A stretch of 64,000 nt of DNA from Opitutales bacterium (GCA_017531845.1 JAFXKI010000010.1:62001-126000); one strand, 5' to 3'; positions 15,509 through 24,727 are shown, counted from the first letter of the stretch. Program-made: numbers and translations. Notes: generated by a model from the sequence alone, not told the origin.

Positions 15509-17437
15509 ATGAAAGCTTTTTTTAAACAAATCGTTGCGAGTTTTTTCGGTTCCTGCTTCTCGGTTCTCGCACTCGGAATTTTTGTCGTTATCGGTTTTTT
15601 CGGTGCCGTCGGCACAGTAATAATGTCGTTTCAGGCGACGACGACCGGGGAAAAGCCCGTTGATTTCCCGAGCGAGGGCTCCGTTCTCGTCATTGATCTC
15701 TCGCGCGGATTTTCCGATGCGCCCACATTTTCCCCTGCCAATAATTTCGGTGTTTTCTCAAACGTAAAAGGTGCTTACGGGCTTCTCGACACGCTTCGCG
15801 CCTTGGAAGCGGCGCGTTTCGACGAATCCGTCAGCGGGATTCTGCTACTCGGCGGGAACGTTTCCGGCGCGCATGGCTTCGCCTCGGTGATGGAACTTCG
15901 CGATGCACTCATACATTTTCGTAGCGAAAGCCAAAAACCCGTTTTCGCCTATTTGCCGACGCCCGGCTACAAGGATTACTTGCTCGCAACGGCGGCAGAC
16001 GAAATTTGGATTCACCCGCTCGCCGAGCTTCCGCTTACCGGATTGAGCTCCACCGGACTTTATTTCAAAAATGCGCTCGAAAATCTCGGCGTCGGCGTTC
16101 AAATCACGCGCGTCGGGACTCATAAATCCGCCGTTGAACCGCTGATTTCGGACAAAATGAGCCCGGAAGACCGCGAACAGCGTTCCCGCATCACGGGTGA
16201 TCTTTGGAAGCTGACTTTGCTGAACATTTTCTCCGCGCGTAGCGGGAAAGCGGAATCCGACGAAGCGAAAAACCTGCTCGCGCAACACTTCTCCGTAGCT
16301 GTTGAAGCCGAAGGCTACGTTCCCGCGCAAGCCGCTCTGGAGAAAAAATTTGTCGATGCCGTTTACTATGAAGACGAAATGCTGGAACGCTTGAAAACGC
16401 ACACCGGCACGAACGAGCAAACGCATTCATTTCACCAAATCGCGCTTGATGATTACCTGCGCGCAAGCGGAATCTCCGTGGAGCCGCCGCTGGTATCCGC
16501 CGCATTCCCGTTGCCGGAGCCCGATGCCACCGTAGCGGTTCCGCAGAGCATTGCCGTCGTTTGCGCGGAAGGAGAAATTGTGGACGGCTACGGTGCGGTC
16601 AACGAAGTCGGCGGCGCATGGTTCTCGCGAGCGTTGCGCGAACTGCGCAATGATGATTCCGTAAAAGCCGTTGTTTTGCGCATCAACAGCCCGGGCGGGT
16701 CGGTTTTTGCGAGCGAGCAAATACGCCGGGAAGCAGAGCTGCTGGCGAAAGAAAAAACGCTCGTCGTTTCGATGGGCGATGTTGCGGCAAGCGGCGGCTA
16801 CTGGATTTCCACTCCGGCGAAAAGAGTTTTTGCCGATCCCGCGACGATTACCGGCTCCATCGGCGTTTTCGGTGTGCTTTTTAATTTTGAAAATCTCGGG
16901 AAAAAAATCGGCATTACGTCCGAGGCGGTGCTGACGGCTCCTTTCGCGGAATTAAATTCCGCGCGACGTCCGAAAACACCGGAAGAAATGGCGGTTTTCC
17001 AAAAATCGACGGATCGGATTTATGCCGATTTTCTCAATCTCGTCGCAAAAGCTCGCGGAATTTCCGTGCAGGAAGCGGACGCACTCGGGCAGGGGCAAGT
17101 TTGGAGCGGCATTTCCGCAGCAGAAACAAAGCTGGTCGATGAACTCGGCGGGCTTGCCGCAGCAATCGCGTTTGCGAAAAAAGATGCCGGGCTTGATGAC
17201 GATATCGAAATCATTTCCGTTCCCGGCGAAGTTCACCGCTTTCAGGAATTGCTTGACCGTTTCAGCGACGCGCCGATTCCCGTCGCAAACGCGGGAACGC
17301 AACACGCGCTCGCAGGCAACCATCCGGCACTTCGTTCCGTTTTGAGAAATCTGGAACGCGTCGCGCAACGCCTGCGCGCATTTAACGATCCCAACGGGCT
17401 TTACGCAAGAATGCCTTTCGATGTCGAGGCAAAGTAA
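15509..17437 (+). CDS. sppA: Signal peptide peptidase SppA, 67 kDa type
   Basis: 642 residues from the ATG at 15509 (an upstream TTG would add a poor leader). One membrane helix near residues 8-40 is followed by two tandem crotonase-like peptidase S49 domains. The Ser/Lys dyad of the long SppA class is visible: Lys206 in T-H-K-S-A in the N-terminal half and Ser428 in A-A-S-G-G-Y-W in the C-terminal half. SppA degrades remnant signal peptides in the membrane. It is followed 27 bases later by the SMUG1-type glycosylase gene. Length matches the E. coli-type (two-domain) enzyme rather than the short Bacillus type. Confidence 0.92.
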   Translation: MKAFFKQIVASFFGSCFSVLALGIFVVIGFFGAVGTVIMSFQATTTGEKPVDFPSEGSVLVIDLSRGFSDAPTFSPANNFGVFSNVKGAYGLLDTLRALEAARFDESVSGILLLGGNVSGAHGFASVMELRDALIHFRSESQKPVFAYLPTPGYKDYLLATAADEIWIHPLAELPLTGLSSTGLYFKNALENLGVGVQITRVGTHKSAVEPLISDKMSPEDREQRSRITGDLWKLTLLNIFSARSGKAESDEAKNLLAQHFSVAVEAEGYVPAQAALEKKFVDAVYYEDEMLERLKTHTGTNEQTHSFHQIALDDYLRASGISVEPPLVSAAFPLPEPDATVAVPQSIAVVCAEGEIVDGYGAVNEVGGAWFSRALRELRNDDSVKAVVLRINSPGGSVFASEQIRREAELLAKEKTLVVSMGDVAASGGYWISTPAKRVFADPATITGSIGVFGVLFNFENLGKKIGITSEAVLTAPFAELNSARRPKTPEEMAVFQKSTDRIYADFLNLVAKARGISVQEADALGQGQVWSGISAAETKLVDELGGLAAAIAFAKKDAGLDDDIEIISVPGEVHRFQELLDRFSDAPIPVANAGTQHALAGNHPALRSVLRNLERVAQRLRAFNDPNGLYARMPFDVEAK

Positions 17438-17464
17438 AACCCTAAGAGCTGAAAATCAGGAAAA

Positions 17465-18193
17465 ATGAATCGCGCCCAACAACTGATTGCCGCAACGCGG
17501 GAACTTTCCGCCGCCGTCGGTTCGCTAAAATTTTCCGATCCCGTCGCCTACGTTTACAATCCGTTGGATTACGCACGCGAAATGCACGAGCTTTTTCTGA
17601 GCCGTTACGGGAACGGACTCAAGCGCGTTGTTTTTCTCGGAATGAATCCGGGACCGTTCGGAATGGCACAGACCGGAATTCCCTTCGGAGAAATCGACGC
17701 CGTGCAAAATTGGCTGAAAATTTTCGGTCTTGTCGGGAAGCCGCCGAAAGAACATCCCGCCAAGCCCGTGGACGGCTTCGGCTGCCCGCGTTCGGAAGTC
17801 AGCGGACGCCGGCTCTGGGGGCTTTTCCGGGAACGCTTCGGCGCGCCGGAAAACTTTTTTGAAAACCATTTTGTAACCAATTTTTGTCCGCTTCTTTTTG
17901 TTGCCGGAAACGAGCGCGGAAAAAATCTGACACCGGAAGATCTCGTTCCCGCCGAGCGCGATGCCGTAAACGCGCCCTGCGATCTTTTCCTGAGGAGACT
18001 GGCAGAAATTCTGGAGCCGGAATGGCTCGTCGGTGTCGGCAATTTTGCGGAAACGGCGGCGAAGCGTGCGCTCGCGGGAACGTCCGTCAAATTTACGCGC
18101 ATCATTCACCCGTCGCCCGCGAGTCCCGCCGCGAACAAAGATTGGGCAGGCAAAGCAACTTCCAAGCTTGTTGAAGACGGTATTTGGGAGTAG
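17465..18193 (+). CDS. SMUG1-type single-strand-selective uracil-DNA glycosylase
   Basis: 242 residues. The UDG superfamily motifs of family 3 are clear: motif I G-M-N-P-G-P-F-G-M (near residue 60), V-N-F-C-P-L in the middle, and motif II H-P-S-P-A-S-P near 218. Family 3 enzymes remove uracil and oxidised pyrimidines from DNA, starting base-excision repair. SMUG1 is best known from animals, but bacterial members are reported in scattered groups, including Opitutae. The gene follows sppA closely and precedes rubrerythrin; the neighbours suggest only a general protection theme. I rate the family assignment as strong. Confidence 0.88.
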   Translation: MNRAQQLIAATRELSAAVGSLKFSDPVAYVYNPLDYAREMHELFLSRYGNGLKRVVFLGMNPGPFGMAQTGIPFGEIDAVQNWLKIFGLVGKPPKEHPAKPVDGFGCPRSEVSGRRLWGLFRERFGAPENFFENHFVTNFCPLLFVAGNERGKNLTPEDLVPAERDAVNAPCDLFLRRLAEILEPEWLVGVGNFAETAAKRALAGTSVKFTRIIHPSPASPAANKDWAGKATSKLVEDGIWE

Positions 18194-18244
18194 ATTTTTC
18201 CTGCAGTTACACTTTTTTTTCTAACTATTCATAAAAATATCGCT

Positions 18245-18790
18245 ATGGAAAAAACCAAACAAAACCTTATCGCCGGCATTATCGGCGAATCCACCGCCGG
18301 AGCCACCTACGCCGCATTTGCCGCGCAAGCTGCACGCGAAGGCTATCCGGAAATTCAAAAAATGTTTGAAGCCACCTCGAAGGCGGAAAGCATCCACGCC
18401 GCCAATCACGCACGCGTGCTCAAAAAACTCGGCGGAGAGCTTCCGAAATTCAAAATCGAAATCGAAGTCGGCACGACTCTCGAAAATCTCGCACACGCGA
18501 AAGCCGGCGAAGTTTACGAGTTTTCAGAAATGTATCCGGCATTCTTGAAAGACGCGAAAGAAGAAGACGTGAAGGCGGCGATTGTTACGTTCACGCAAGC
18601 CCTCGAAGTGGAAAAAGTTCACGCCGAGCTCTATCAGGCGGCAATTGACGCCGTCAATGCGGGAACGGTTTCTTCGCTTCCGAAAAAATATCTCGTTTGC
18701 CCGGTTTGCGGCGACACCGTCGCGGAAGCCAATCTTCCGGCAAAATGCCCGTATTGCGGAGTCCCCGGCACAAAGTATCTGCCGCTCTAA
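18245..18790 (+). CDS. rbr: Rubrerythrin
   Basis: 181 residues. The N-terminal four-helix bundle contains the di-iron ligand pattern of rubrerythrins (glutamates in G-E-S-T-A-G, K-A-E-S-I-H-A-A-N-H, Y-E-F-S-E-M-Y-P and V-E-K-V-H-A-E-L). The C-terminus is a rubredoxin-like iron site with C-P-V-C-G and C-P-Y-C-G pairs. The protein reduces hydrogen peroxide in the cytoplasm of anaerobes and microaerophiles. It has its own start after a 51-base gap and is followed by a strong bidirectional terminator. Its presence supports an anaerobic or microaerobic lifestyle. Confidence 0.95.
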   Translation: MEKTKQNLIAGIIGESTAGATYAAFAAQAAREGYPEIQKMFEATSKAESIHAANHARVLKKLGGELPKFKIEIEVGTTLENLAHAKAGEVYEFSEMYPAFLKDAKEEDVKAAIVTFTQALEVEKVHAELYQAAIDAVNAGTVSSLPKKYLVCPVCGDTVAEANLPAKCPYCGVPGTKYLPL

Positions 18791-18810
18791 AGATTTCGGC
18801 TTCTAACAAA

Positions 18811-18861
18811 AAAATTAAGGACTTTAAGCTCTTTGACGAACTTAAAGTCCTTAATTTTTTT
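18811..18861. terminator. Bidirectional terminator between rubrerythrin and metK
   Basis: A perfect 16-base inverted repeat AATTAAGGACTTTAAG/CTTAAAGTCCTTAATT around a 12-base loop, with A-rich sequence on the left and T-rich on the right, serves both converging genes. Confidence 0.85.
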
Positions 18862-18882
18862 GCGGGAACGCAACGTAAAAAA

Positions 18883-20058
18883 TCAGCGGATCGCCGCCTT
18901 AAGTTCGGCGACTTTGTTTAGCTGCTCCCAAGGCAAATCCGCCTTGGTAAAATGCCCGTATTGCACGGTGCGTGCATAAATCGGACGCAACAACCCGAGC
19001 CGACTCACAATCTCCGCCGGCTTGAACGAAAATACCTTTTTGACAGCGGAGATAATTTTTTCATCCGACACCGTTCCCGTCCCGAAAGTATCAACGTGAA
19101 TACTCGTCGGCTCCGGTTCGCCGATAGCGTAAGCGACCTGAAGCTCGCAACGTTTCGCCAAGCCCGCCGCCACAATATTTTTTGCGACCCAGCGGCACAT
19201 GTAAGCTCCGGATCGATCCACCTTCGACGGATCCTTTCCGGAAAATGCGCCACCGCCATGGCGACCGACTCCGCCGTAAGTATCCACGATAATTTTGCGC
19301 CCCGTCAGCCCGGCATCGCCATTCGGACCGCCGATAACGAATTTTCCCGTCGGATTGATGAAAAATTTTGTTTCGGATGAAATAAATTCCGGCGGCAAAA
19401 CCGAGCGAATCAACGCTTCTCCGAATTTTACGATTTTCGCGTGTTCAACATCTTCCGTGTGTTGAGTCGAGAGCACCACGTTTTCGATCGCGGCGGGAAC
19501 GCCGTTTTCGTAGCGCACGGCGACTTGTGATTTGCAATCCGGGCGCAACCAACGCGCAGCAGGCTCTGCGGGATTTTTGCGGATTTCTTCCAGCTTTTTC
19601 AAAATACGGTGCGCAAACATTACAGGTGCCGGCATGAATTCCGGGGTTTCGTCCGTCGCATAGCCAAACATAATTCCCTGGTCGCCTGCGCCCTGCTCCG
19701 CCGTGCTTTTCCCGGCGGCGGCGGCAGCATCCACGCCCTGCGCAATATCCGGCGACTGTTGTCCGAGCAAATTCAGAATACGAACCGTTCCTGCGTGGAA
19801 AACTGCATCGTCGCGTTCATCCACATAGCCGATCCGGCGGATGGCGTCGCGCACGATTTTTTCCGCATCAAAATTCGCGGATGTCGTAATTTCTCCGGCG
19901 AGCACAACGTTCCCGTCCTTCACAAGCGTTTCACACGCGACACGCGATTGCGGATCCTGAGCCAAACAGGCATCGAGGATGCAATCCGAAATGAAGTCCG
20001 CAACTTTGTCGGGATGCCCCGCTCCGACGGATTCCGAAGAAAATGTGAACGTTTCCAT
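18883..20058 (-). CDS. metK: S-adenosylmethionine synthetase
   Basis: 391 residues, a standard length. Signature sequences include G-A-G-H-P-D-K (residues 12-18, ATP and methionine site), [11 protein letters not shown] near 123, and the glycine-rich phosphate loop [16 protein letters not shown] near 262. It makes S-adenosylmethionine from methionine and ATP in the cytoplasm. The upstream gap of about 90 bases is too short for a SAM riboswitch and shows none; it holds only a small palindromic repeat. Confidence 0.97.
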   Translation of the reverse strand: METFTFSSESVGAGHPDKVADFISDCILDACLAQDPQSRVACETLVKDGNVVLAGEITTSANFDAEKIVRDAIRRIGYVDERDDAVFHAGTVRILNLLGQQSPDIAQGVDAAAAAGKSTAEQGAGDQGIMFGYATDETPEFMPAPVMFAHRILKKLEEIRKNPAEPAARWLRPDCKSQVAVRYENGVPAAIENVVLSTQHTEDVEHAKIVKFGEALIRSVLPPEFISSETKFFINPTGKFVIGGPNGDAGLTGRKIIVDTYGGVGRHGGGAFSGKDPSKVDRSGAYMCRWVAKNIVAAGLAKRCELQVAYAIGEPEPTSIHVDTFGTGTVSDEKIISAVKKVFSFKPAEIVSRLGLLRPIYARTVQYGHFTKADLPWEQLNKVAELKAAIR

Positions 20059-20085
20059 AGATCGAAAAATCTAAAAAAAGGACAG

Positions 20086-20131
20086 GGATTCTCTAAAAAC
20101 CGCTCCTCTTTGGCAAGGGGGAACTTTTTAG
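20086..20131. repeat. REP-like small palindrome upstream of metK
   Basis: CTAAAAACCGCTCCTCTT-tggc-AAGGGGGAAC-TTTTTAG forms an imperfect stem closed by CTAAAAA/TTTTTAG. The core CTCCTCTT...AAGGGGG resembles the CCCCTT-acca-AAGGGG unit at 13268-13434. On the minus strand it could end the ABC-ATPase transcript. Confidence 0.5.
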
Positions 20132-20151
20132 AAAAAAAAACGAAATCGCGA

Positions 20152-20967
20152 TCACTCCGCCGATTTTCCGGAGCGGTCCCTAAGCCGTGGCACGCAGGCA
20201 AGAAGTGCTTTCGTGTAAGAATGCTGCGGATTTTTTATAAGCTCTGCCGCGCCGCCTTCCTCCACCTTTTCTCCGCGAAAAAGCACGACCGCGCGATCGG
20301 CAATTTGTGCGACAATACCGAAGTTGTGCGTAATCAGCAAAACGCTCATTTTGAAGCGTTCCCGCAAAGAAACTAACAAGTCCGTAATCTGTTTCTGGAT
20401 TGTAACATCGAGCGCGGTTGTGGGTTCGTCCGCCACCAAAATTTTCGGTTCGCAAGCGAGAGCCATCGCAATCATCGCGCGCTGTTGCATTCCGCCGGAA
20501 AACTGGTGCGGGAACGCATCCGCCAAATCCGGCTTAATGCCGACTGCCGACAAAACTTCCCGCACGCGTTCCCGCCGCGCACGTGTCGTTTTCAGCGCGG
20601 GAACGTGGAAGCGCAACGCCTCTTCTATTTGCCACCCGATAGGATAAACCGGATTGAGAGAGCTCATCGGATCCTGAAAAATGTAAGCGATTTCCCGTCC
20701 GCGAATTTTTCTCAATTCCCGCTCCGGCAACCCGAGAATTTCGCGCCCTCCGAGTTTCACGCTACCGCGCACCCGGCAAAGAGGTTCACCCGGCAGCAAA
20801 CCGACTAAGGACTGCGAAGTCACGGATTTTCCGCTCCCGCTCTCACCGACAACAGCGAGAATTTCACCGCGTTTTAAATCAAAAGAAACGTCTTTGACCG
20901 CCCGCAACACGTTCCCGCGCGAGCAAAAATCAACGCATAAATCTCTGATTTCCAAAATCGGACCCAT
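20152..20967 (-). CDS. Oligopeptide/dipeptide ABC transporter ATP-binding protein (OppD/DppD type)
   Basis: 271 residues from the ATG at 20967, chosen because the upstream in-frame extension overlaps the preceding gene and is not ABC-like. The ATPase motifs are complete: Walker A G-E-S-G-S-G-K-S, the Q-loop with I-F-Q-D-P-M-S-S-L-N-P, signature F-S-G-G-M-Q-Q-R, Walker B I-L-V-A-D-E-P-T-T-A-L-D, and the switch His in I-T-H-N. The I-F-Q-D-P-M-S-S-L-N-P-V pattern is typical of OppD/DppD. No permease or substrate-binding gene is adjacent, so partners must lie elsewhere. The end lacks the long C-terminal oligopeptide extension seen in some members. Confidence 0.88.
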   Translation of the reverse strand: MGPILEIRDLCVDFCSRGNVLRAVKDVSFDLKRGEILAVVGESGSGKSVTSQSLVGLLPGEPLCRVRGSVKLGGREILGLPERELRKIRGREIAYIFQDPMSSLNPVYPIGWQIEEALRFHVPALKTTRARRERVREVLSAVGIKPDLADAFPHQFSGGMQQRAMIAMALACEPKILVADEPTTALDVTIQKQITDLLVSLRERFKMSVLLITHNFGIVAQIADRAVVLFRGEKVEEGGAAELIKNPQHSYTKALLACVPRLRDRSGKSAE

Positions 20968-21073
20968 CGCAAAAATCTTTATGCTTTCTTCAGCGAAATT
21001 CAAATTCGAAAAAAAATTCGAACTTCGCGAGAGCCGCCTGCCTCTGCAAGAAAAAGCCGGGAGATTAAAAAAA

Positions 21074-22375
21074 TCAGCCTTTCGCCGTTGCAAGTTTTTC
21101 CAATTCGTCGAAATCGATTTCCGGCGGTTTTTTCAGCGGAACACGTTCCAGCGACGTTCGCGTAGACGCGTTCCCGTTAAAGAATCCGCAATTTGCCAAC
21201 ACGAAAATGCGGTTTTCGTCGGCAACTCCGCCCGCGTAGTCAACGCGCACGCCGGCACTCCCGGTCGCATCGCAGGAAAACACGGCGCGATTGAGTTCGT
21301 GCCAGTTTCCGCTCGTATCGCGAAGCCATTGGTTTGAATATCCGCAACAGCGTATCAGCCAGCCCTTTTCAGGGTTGAAATTTTCCAAAAACGAGTTCGG
21401 TGTTTTGAGCCAGGTTTGTGTTTTGGGGCGACGGAACGTGGCGATCAATGTCCATTTTTGTTCTTCAGGAGCAAAGAAAAATCCCGAGTATTCGGACGTG
21501 CCGTCGTCGCAGGGGCGCACGCGCACGAGAAACTTATAGGGCGTTCCCGCACGCCACGGAAACCGGAGAAAGCTTTGCCCGCCGTTTCCTTCCGCACCGA
21601 AAGATCCCGCACGCACATTTTCGCCCTTTTTCTTCAGAAGCACGCGGTCTTCCTCCGGAACGTCGCCCGGGTGGTCAGAATCATGCGGGCTCCACACGGA
21701 AAAAAGCACCCGCCGCTCTTTTTCAGAATTTACCTGTGCGCCGAAATATCCTTCTCCGAATCCGCAAACCATGTAAAACGAACCGACAGGGTCCATTCCT
21801 TCCGGCACATACATTTCGTTGTAAAAATACTCCGCAGTAATGCCTTTCGGCTGCCAGTAGCTGAGGTGGACGGACGGACCGCGGCGGCCCCAATACGGAG
21901 AAAAATCGTGCACAAAGTTCATCTCGCTTACTTCCACGCCTTCGAGTTCGAGTGTAGAAATTTCACCGAAATTTTCTCCCTCTTCCGAAACGGCACGAAT
22001 ATCCGCGCGCTGATAGCCGGCTTTATCAAAATTCACCGTCCCGACGGGAACGCGTTCAAAATCCTCGGAATTGACCGAAACGTTAAACTTTTTTTCACCG
22101 ACGGAGACTTCATATTTGGCGTTCCCGCGCGCTTTCAAAAAGAGCTTTACTCCCTCTTTCGGTTTTTTCAGCGAGAAAAACACACTGACAACAGCGTCCG
22201 CATTTTTCCATTCGTGAACCCCGGTTTTCCCGATTTTTGCCCCGGCAAAACCGTCGGTAATATACGCATTCCCGTCCAACCCGACCTCTACGGACGCGCC
22301 CTGCGAAGCGATCGCGCCAAGGAAAAATGCGCCCATCGCAGGCAAAACGAGATTTCGAAAAAATTTGTTTTTCAT
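21074..22375 (-). CDS. Secreted DUF3472/DUF5077-type protein
   Basis: 433 residues from the ATG at 22375, which begins a signal peptide (to about residue 27, ending A-S-Q-G-A-S). The N-terminal region (about 28-150) resembles DUF5077, and the following region with H-L-S-Y, F-Y-N-E-M-Y-V-P, G-Y-F-G-A-Q and F-S-V-W-S-P-H-D is typical of DUF3472, as far as I recall these families. Such proteins are found as secreted, presumed carbohydrate-related proteins in Bacteroidota and Verrucomicrobiota. The ABC ATPase starts 106 bases further on, so co-transcription is possible but not certain. No catalytic residues can be assigned. Confidence 0.75.
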   Translation of the reverse strand: MKNKFFRNLVLPAMGAFFLGAIASQGASVEVGLDGNAYITDGFAGAKIGKTGVHEWKNADAVVSVFFSLKKPKEGVKLFLKARGNAKYEVSVGEKKFNVSVNSEDFERVPVGTVNFDKAGYQRADIRAVSEEGENFGEISTLELEGVEVSEMNFVHDFSPYWGRRGPSVHLSYWQPKGITAEYFYNEMYVPEGMDPVGSFYMVCGFGEGYFGAQVNSEKERRVLFSVWSPHDSDHPGDVPEEDRVLLKKKGENVRAGSFGAEGNGGQSFLRFPWRAGTPYKFLVRVRPCDDGTSEYSGFFFAPEEQKWTLIATFRRPKTQTWLKTPNSFLENFNPEKGWLIRCCGYSNQWLRDTSGNWHELNRAVFSCDATGSAGVRVDYAGGVADENRIFVLANCGFFNGNASTRTSLERVPLKKPPEIDFDELEKLATAKG

Positions 22376-22497
22376 AAGATGTAAACAGGTGGGGTTATTT
22401 CGGAAAAAGAAACGCCTTCGGAGTGCAAATGTTTCAAAAAAAACAGCGGGAAGAAAGATGTGCGTTCCCGCGCCTCGAGGCAAAACAAAATTAAAGA

Positions 22498-22521
22498 AAG
22501 CTCTATTGAAAAATAGAGCTT
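22498..22521 (-). terminator. Hairpin downstream of the porin gene
   Basis: AAGCTCTATT and AATAGAGCTT around a short A-rich loop, about 55 bases after the porin stop on the minus strand. The T-tract following on that strand is weak, so termination strength is uncertain. Confidence 0.55.
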
Positions 22522-22575
22522 CCGAGAGAAAGAAGAGCGAAGACCTAAAAAGCCGGTCGCCCCGGACTCAGCCTT

Positions 22576-23742
22576 TTAGAACGAAATTTGGAGCATGGAG
22601 CGAAATGCGCCGGAGTCGTCCGCGTGCGCACCTTTACCGAAGTAATGCCCGTATTCGTAGCCGGCGGCAAGTTTAACGTGCTTGTTGAAATAATAATTAG
22701 CACCGAGAAAATACGTTGTCGCGTTGTTGTGCCCGTCCGTGGCGGGAACGCGATTCTGCGTATTCGCACTCACGATTCCGGAATCCGTGTTCAGGTAAGT
22801 GAAGCGAACGGCGGGCTCCAAACCGCATTCAAAGCGATACGCCGCCGTAAGGTTGATGCCGTAAACGGAATGAACTTTTGACCCGCTGTCGCCATTGAGA
22901 TAGAAAAAGTCCGCAATTCCCGTAAAGCCGCCGCAGGTGTATTGAATATAGGGCTCTATTCCGTAAACCGTTCCCGCGTTGGTCAATTCGTCTTTGGAAA
23001 CACCGGGAAGAGCCCCGTCATCGCCGAAATTCACGACGCCGTTCACGCCGAAATACAGCGCGGAATCCTTCGCGAGTTTCAGGTTGTAGCCCGCGTAGCC
23101 GGTTACGGCAAGGTCGTTGGATTTTGCGTCGTAGTCTTTCGCCACGGCATTGGTCAAAGACGCTCCGTAATCAAAATTTTTACCGGCTTTCCCTTCCCAA
23201 AATACGCCGATGTGGTAGCTGGAAAGCCCGCGCACGTAGTTGTTTCCGGTTACAAAATTAGAGTTCAGGGAACGCTCAATGCAAAGAAACTTTGAAGAAG
23301 GCGAATACTCTTCGAGCAGAAAATGCGTTTTCTTGTGTCCGACGAGTAGCGTTCCCGCATCAAATTTTCGGGAAATCGTCGCCGTATCGATGTAGTCGGA
23401 ATAACCGTCGCCGCCGTTTGCGCCGCTGTCGATTTCGTAAACAAGCCTTGCGCTCCAGTTTTCGCCGACATCCGCCGTAACGCCGATATTGGAGCGGCGA
23501 ATCGAAAATCCGTTTTGGTCGGACGCGCTCCCGCTCGCCTGCGAGGCGACAAATTGCGCCTGGACGAGCCCGGTAATTTTGATTTTCACGTCCTCCGCCG
23601 TCGGAATTTCCGGAAGCTCAATAACGATTTTTTTTCCGCCGGAAGCCGCGGGCGCAGCGGGAACGTTTTCCTGTGCAAACGCGCCAAGCGGAGCCAGGGC
23701 AAGCGCGCTGAGAGAGAGAAATGTATTTTTCGAAATAATCAT
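22576..23742 (-). CDS. Outer-membrane porin of the OprO/OprP type
   Basis: 388 residues with a signal peptide (1-23, ending A-F-A-Q), a short proline/alanine linker and then a beta-barrel. Pairs of alternating aromatic and polar residues, early R-R-S-N-I-G-V-T-A-D-V with E-N-W-S-A-R-L-V-Y-E-I-D, and the C-terminal aromatic ending I-S-F are typical of phosphate-selective porin O/P relatives. It should sit in the outer membrane as a general or anion-selective channel. It is a single-gene unit with a terminator downstream. Substrate preference cannot be inferred. Confidence 0.82.
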   Translation of the reverse strand: MIISKNTFLSLSALALAPLGAFAQENVPAAPAASGGKKIVIELPEIPTAEDVKIKITGLVQAQFVASQASGSASDQNGFSIRRSNIGVTADVGENWSARLVYEIDSGANGGDGYSDYIDTATISRKFDAGTLLVGHKKTHFLLEEYSPSSKFLCIERSLNSNFVTGNNYVRGLSSYHIGVFWEGKAGKNFDYGASLTNAVAKDYDAKSNDLAVTGYAGYNLKLAKDSALYFGVNGVVNFGDDGALPGVSKDELTNAGTVYGIEPYIQYTCGGFTGIADFFYLNGDSGSKVHSVYGINLTAAYRFECGLEPAVRFTYLNTDSGIVSANTQNRVPATDGHNNATTYFLGANYYFNKHVKLAAGYEYGHYFGKGAHADDSGAFRSMLQISF

Positions 23743-24054
23743 AAAAAAGTAAGTAAAGTGTTAAAATCGAGTGCCTTTTATTTTAGCGAACAAAAATAAA
23801 AACGCACGGGAAAAACATTGTTGTGCGAAGCGGCGGGAACGCGGCTCCAAACCGCAGATTCCGTTATTGTTTACGGCGGGAACGCAATACGTAACCGGAA
23901 AACCCCAACCGCCGCCGGAGAATATTTTTACAGATGATTTCATTTGTTTTTGTTGATTGTGTTTTCGAATTTCGTGAAGAAGAAAAAAATTTTAGGGCAA
24001 AAAAAAGAGGCACGCGTATCTCGTGCCTCTAAAAAATCGAATCGTTTTTATTTG
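23743..24054. other. Gene-free stretch between porin and a tiny ORF
   Basis: About 310 bases without a credible gene. It holds two copies of GCGGGAACG in the same orientation (near 23834 and 23880), A-rich runs next to the porin start (its leader), and the hairpin at 24006-24030. A 60-codon minus-strand frame ends here but has no supporting features. Confidence 0.5.
24006..24030 (-). terminator. Terminator of the tiny ORF transcript
   Basis: AGAGGCACG and CGTGCCTCT around a 7-base loop, flanked by A-runs on the plus strand so that on the minus strand a T-run follows. It lies about 25 bases after the stop of the 31-codon ORF and argues that this ORF is transcribed as its own unit or as the end of the rbfA transcript. 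Confidence 0.75.
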
Positions 24055-24150
24055 TCATACGCGACAAAGCGTTGCCGAGGCGAGAGTCTTTGCTTCACGC
24101 ATCGGCATCATCATTTTCGCAGCAGCGAGTAAAACGGCTTTGTTGTTCAT
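24055..24150 (-). CDS. Possible 31-residue peptide downstream of rbfA
   Basis: Start ATG at 24150, stop TGA at 24055. The translation begins M-N-N-K-A-V-L-L-A-A-A-K-M-M-M-P-M-R-E-A, hydrophobic then amphipathic, with four methionines in its centre. It is too short for ordinary gene finders. Support is positional: it begins about 95 bases after the rbfA stop and ends just before a good terminator, and nothing else explains that terminator. A weak purine patch precedes the start. It could be a membrane-active small protein, a leader peptide, or chance. Confidence 0.35.
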   Translation of the reverse strand: MNNKAVLLAAAKMMMPMREAKTLASATLCRV

Positions 24151-24245
24151 AAAAAAGTTAATTTGCCCCAAATTAGTAGATTTAATTTCCGCGTCAACAA
24201 AAAATCGCGGATAAAATTCCGCGACCCTCCCGGAAGAATGCTCGC

Positions 24246-24626
24246 TTACTCGTCGGAATGCGTCCCGTAGCGGGCATCGCGAGCCGCGTCTTCAGCTGCA
24301 ATTTCGTCGAGGCGATTGAGCAACGAAACGCCCTGCTCCGCGCCAAGATCTTCGATAAAACGGTACGCCGGCGTGTATTTTAAAATTACCCGCTTGGCAA
24401 CCTCCATGCGCAGAGTTTTGGTTACGCGTTCCAGCAAACGGCGCGCGGCGGCTTTTTCCTCGTGTCCGCCAAGCACGGCGTAATAAATGCGAGCATCGCG
24501 CAAATCCGGAGAAATATCCACGGCGGTAATCGTGATGCGCACGCTTTCGCTACGCCAGCGATTGTGAAGTTGGTCGCTGATTTCGTGGCGAAGCAATTCA
24601 TTGATGCGTGTCGTTCGCTGAGACAT
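24246..24626 (-). CDS. rbfA: Ribosome-binding factor A
   Basis: 126 residues, the usual size. The KH-like fold pattern is visible: R-I-N-E-L-L-R-H-E-I near the start, I-T-A-V-D-I-S-P-D-L-R-D-A-R-I-Y-Y in the middle and P-x-Y-R-F-I-E-D near residue 85. RbfA helps mature the 30S subunit and supports growth in the cold. In many genomes rbfA follows infB; here it lies downstream of parB instead (gap about 100 bases). Confidence 0.92.
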   Translation of the reverse strand: MSQRTTRINELLRHEISDQLHNRWRSESVRITITAVDISPDLRDARIYYAVLGGHEEKAAARRLLERVTKTLRMEVAKRVILKYTPAYRFIEDLGAEQGVSLLNRLDEIAAEDAARDARYGTHSDE

Positions 24627-24727
24627 TTTCGTTTTTTATGTAAAAATTTAAGTCTGAAAAACCGGAAGCGGAAAAGCGAAGAAATCCGGGCAGCGCGTTT
24701 TCAACTATTGGTGTCCGGAGAATCTTT

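Noticed and set aside
20059-20151. SAM riboswitch upstream of metK
   Set aside because: Only about 90 bases separate metK from the next gene, and they hold a small REP-like palindrome; no SAM-I/II/III/IV pattern is visible.
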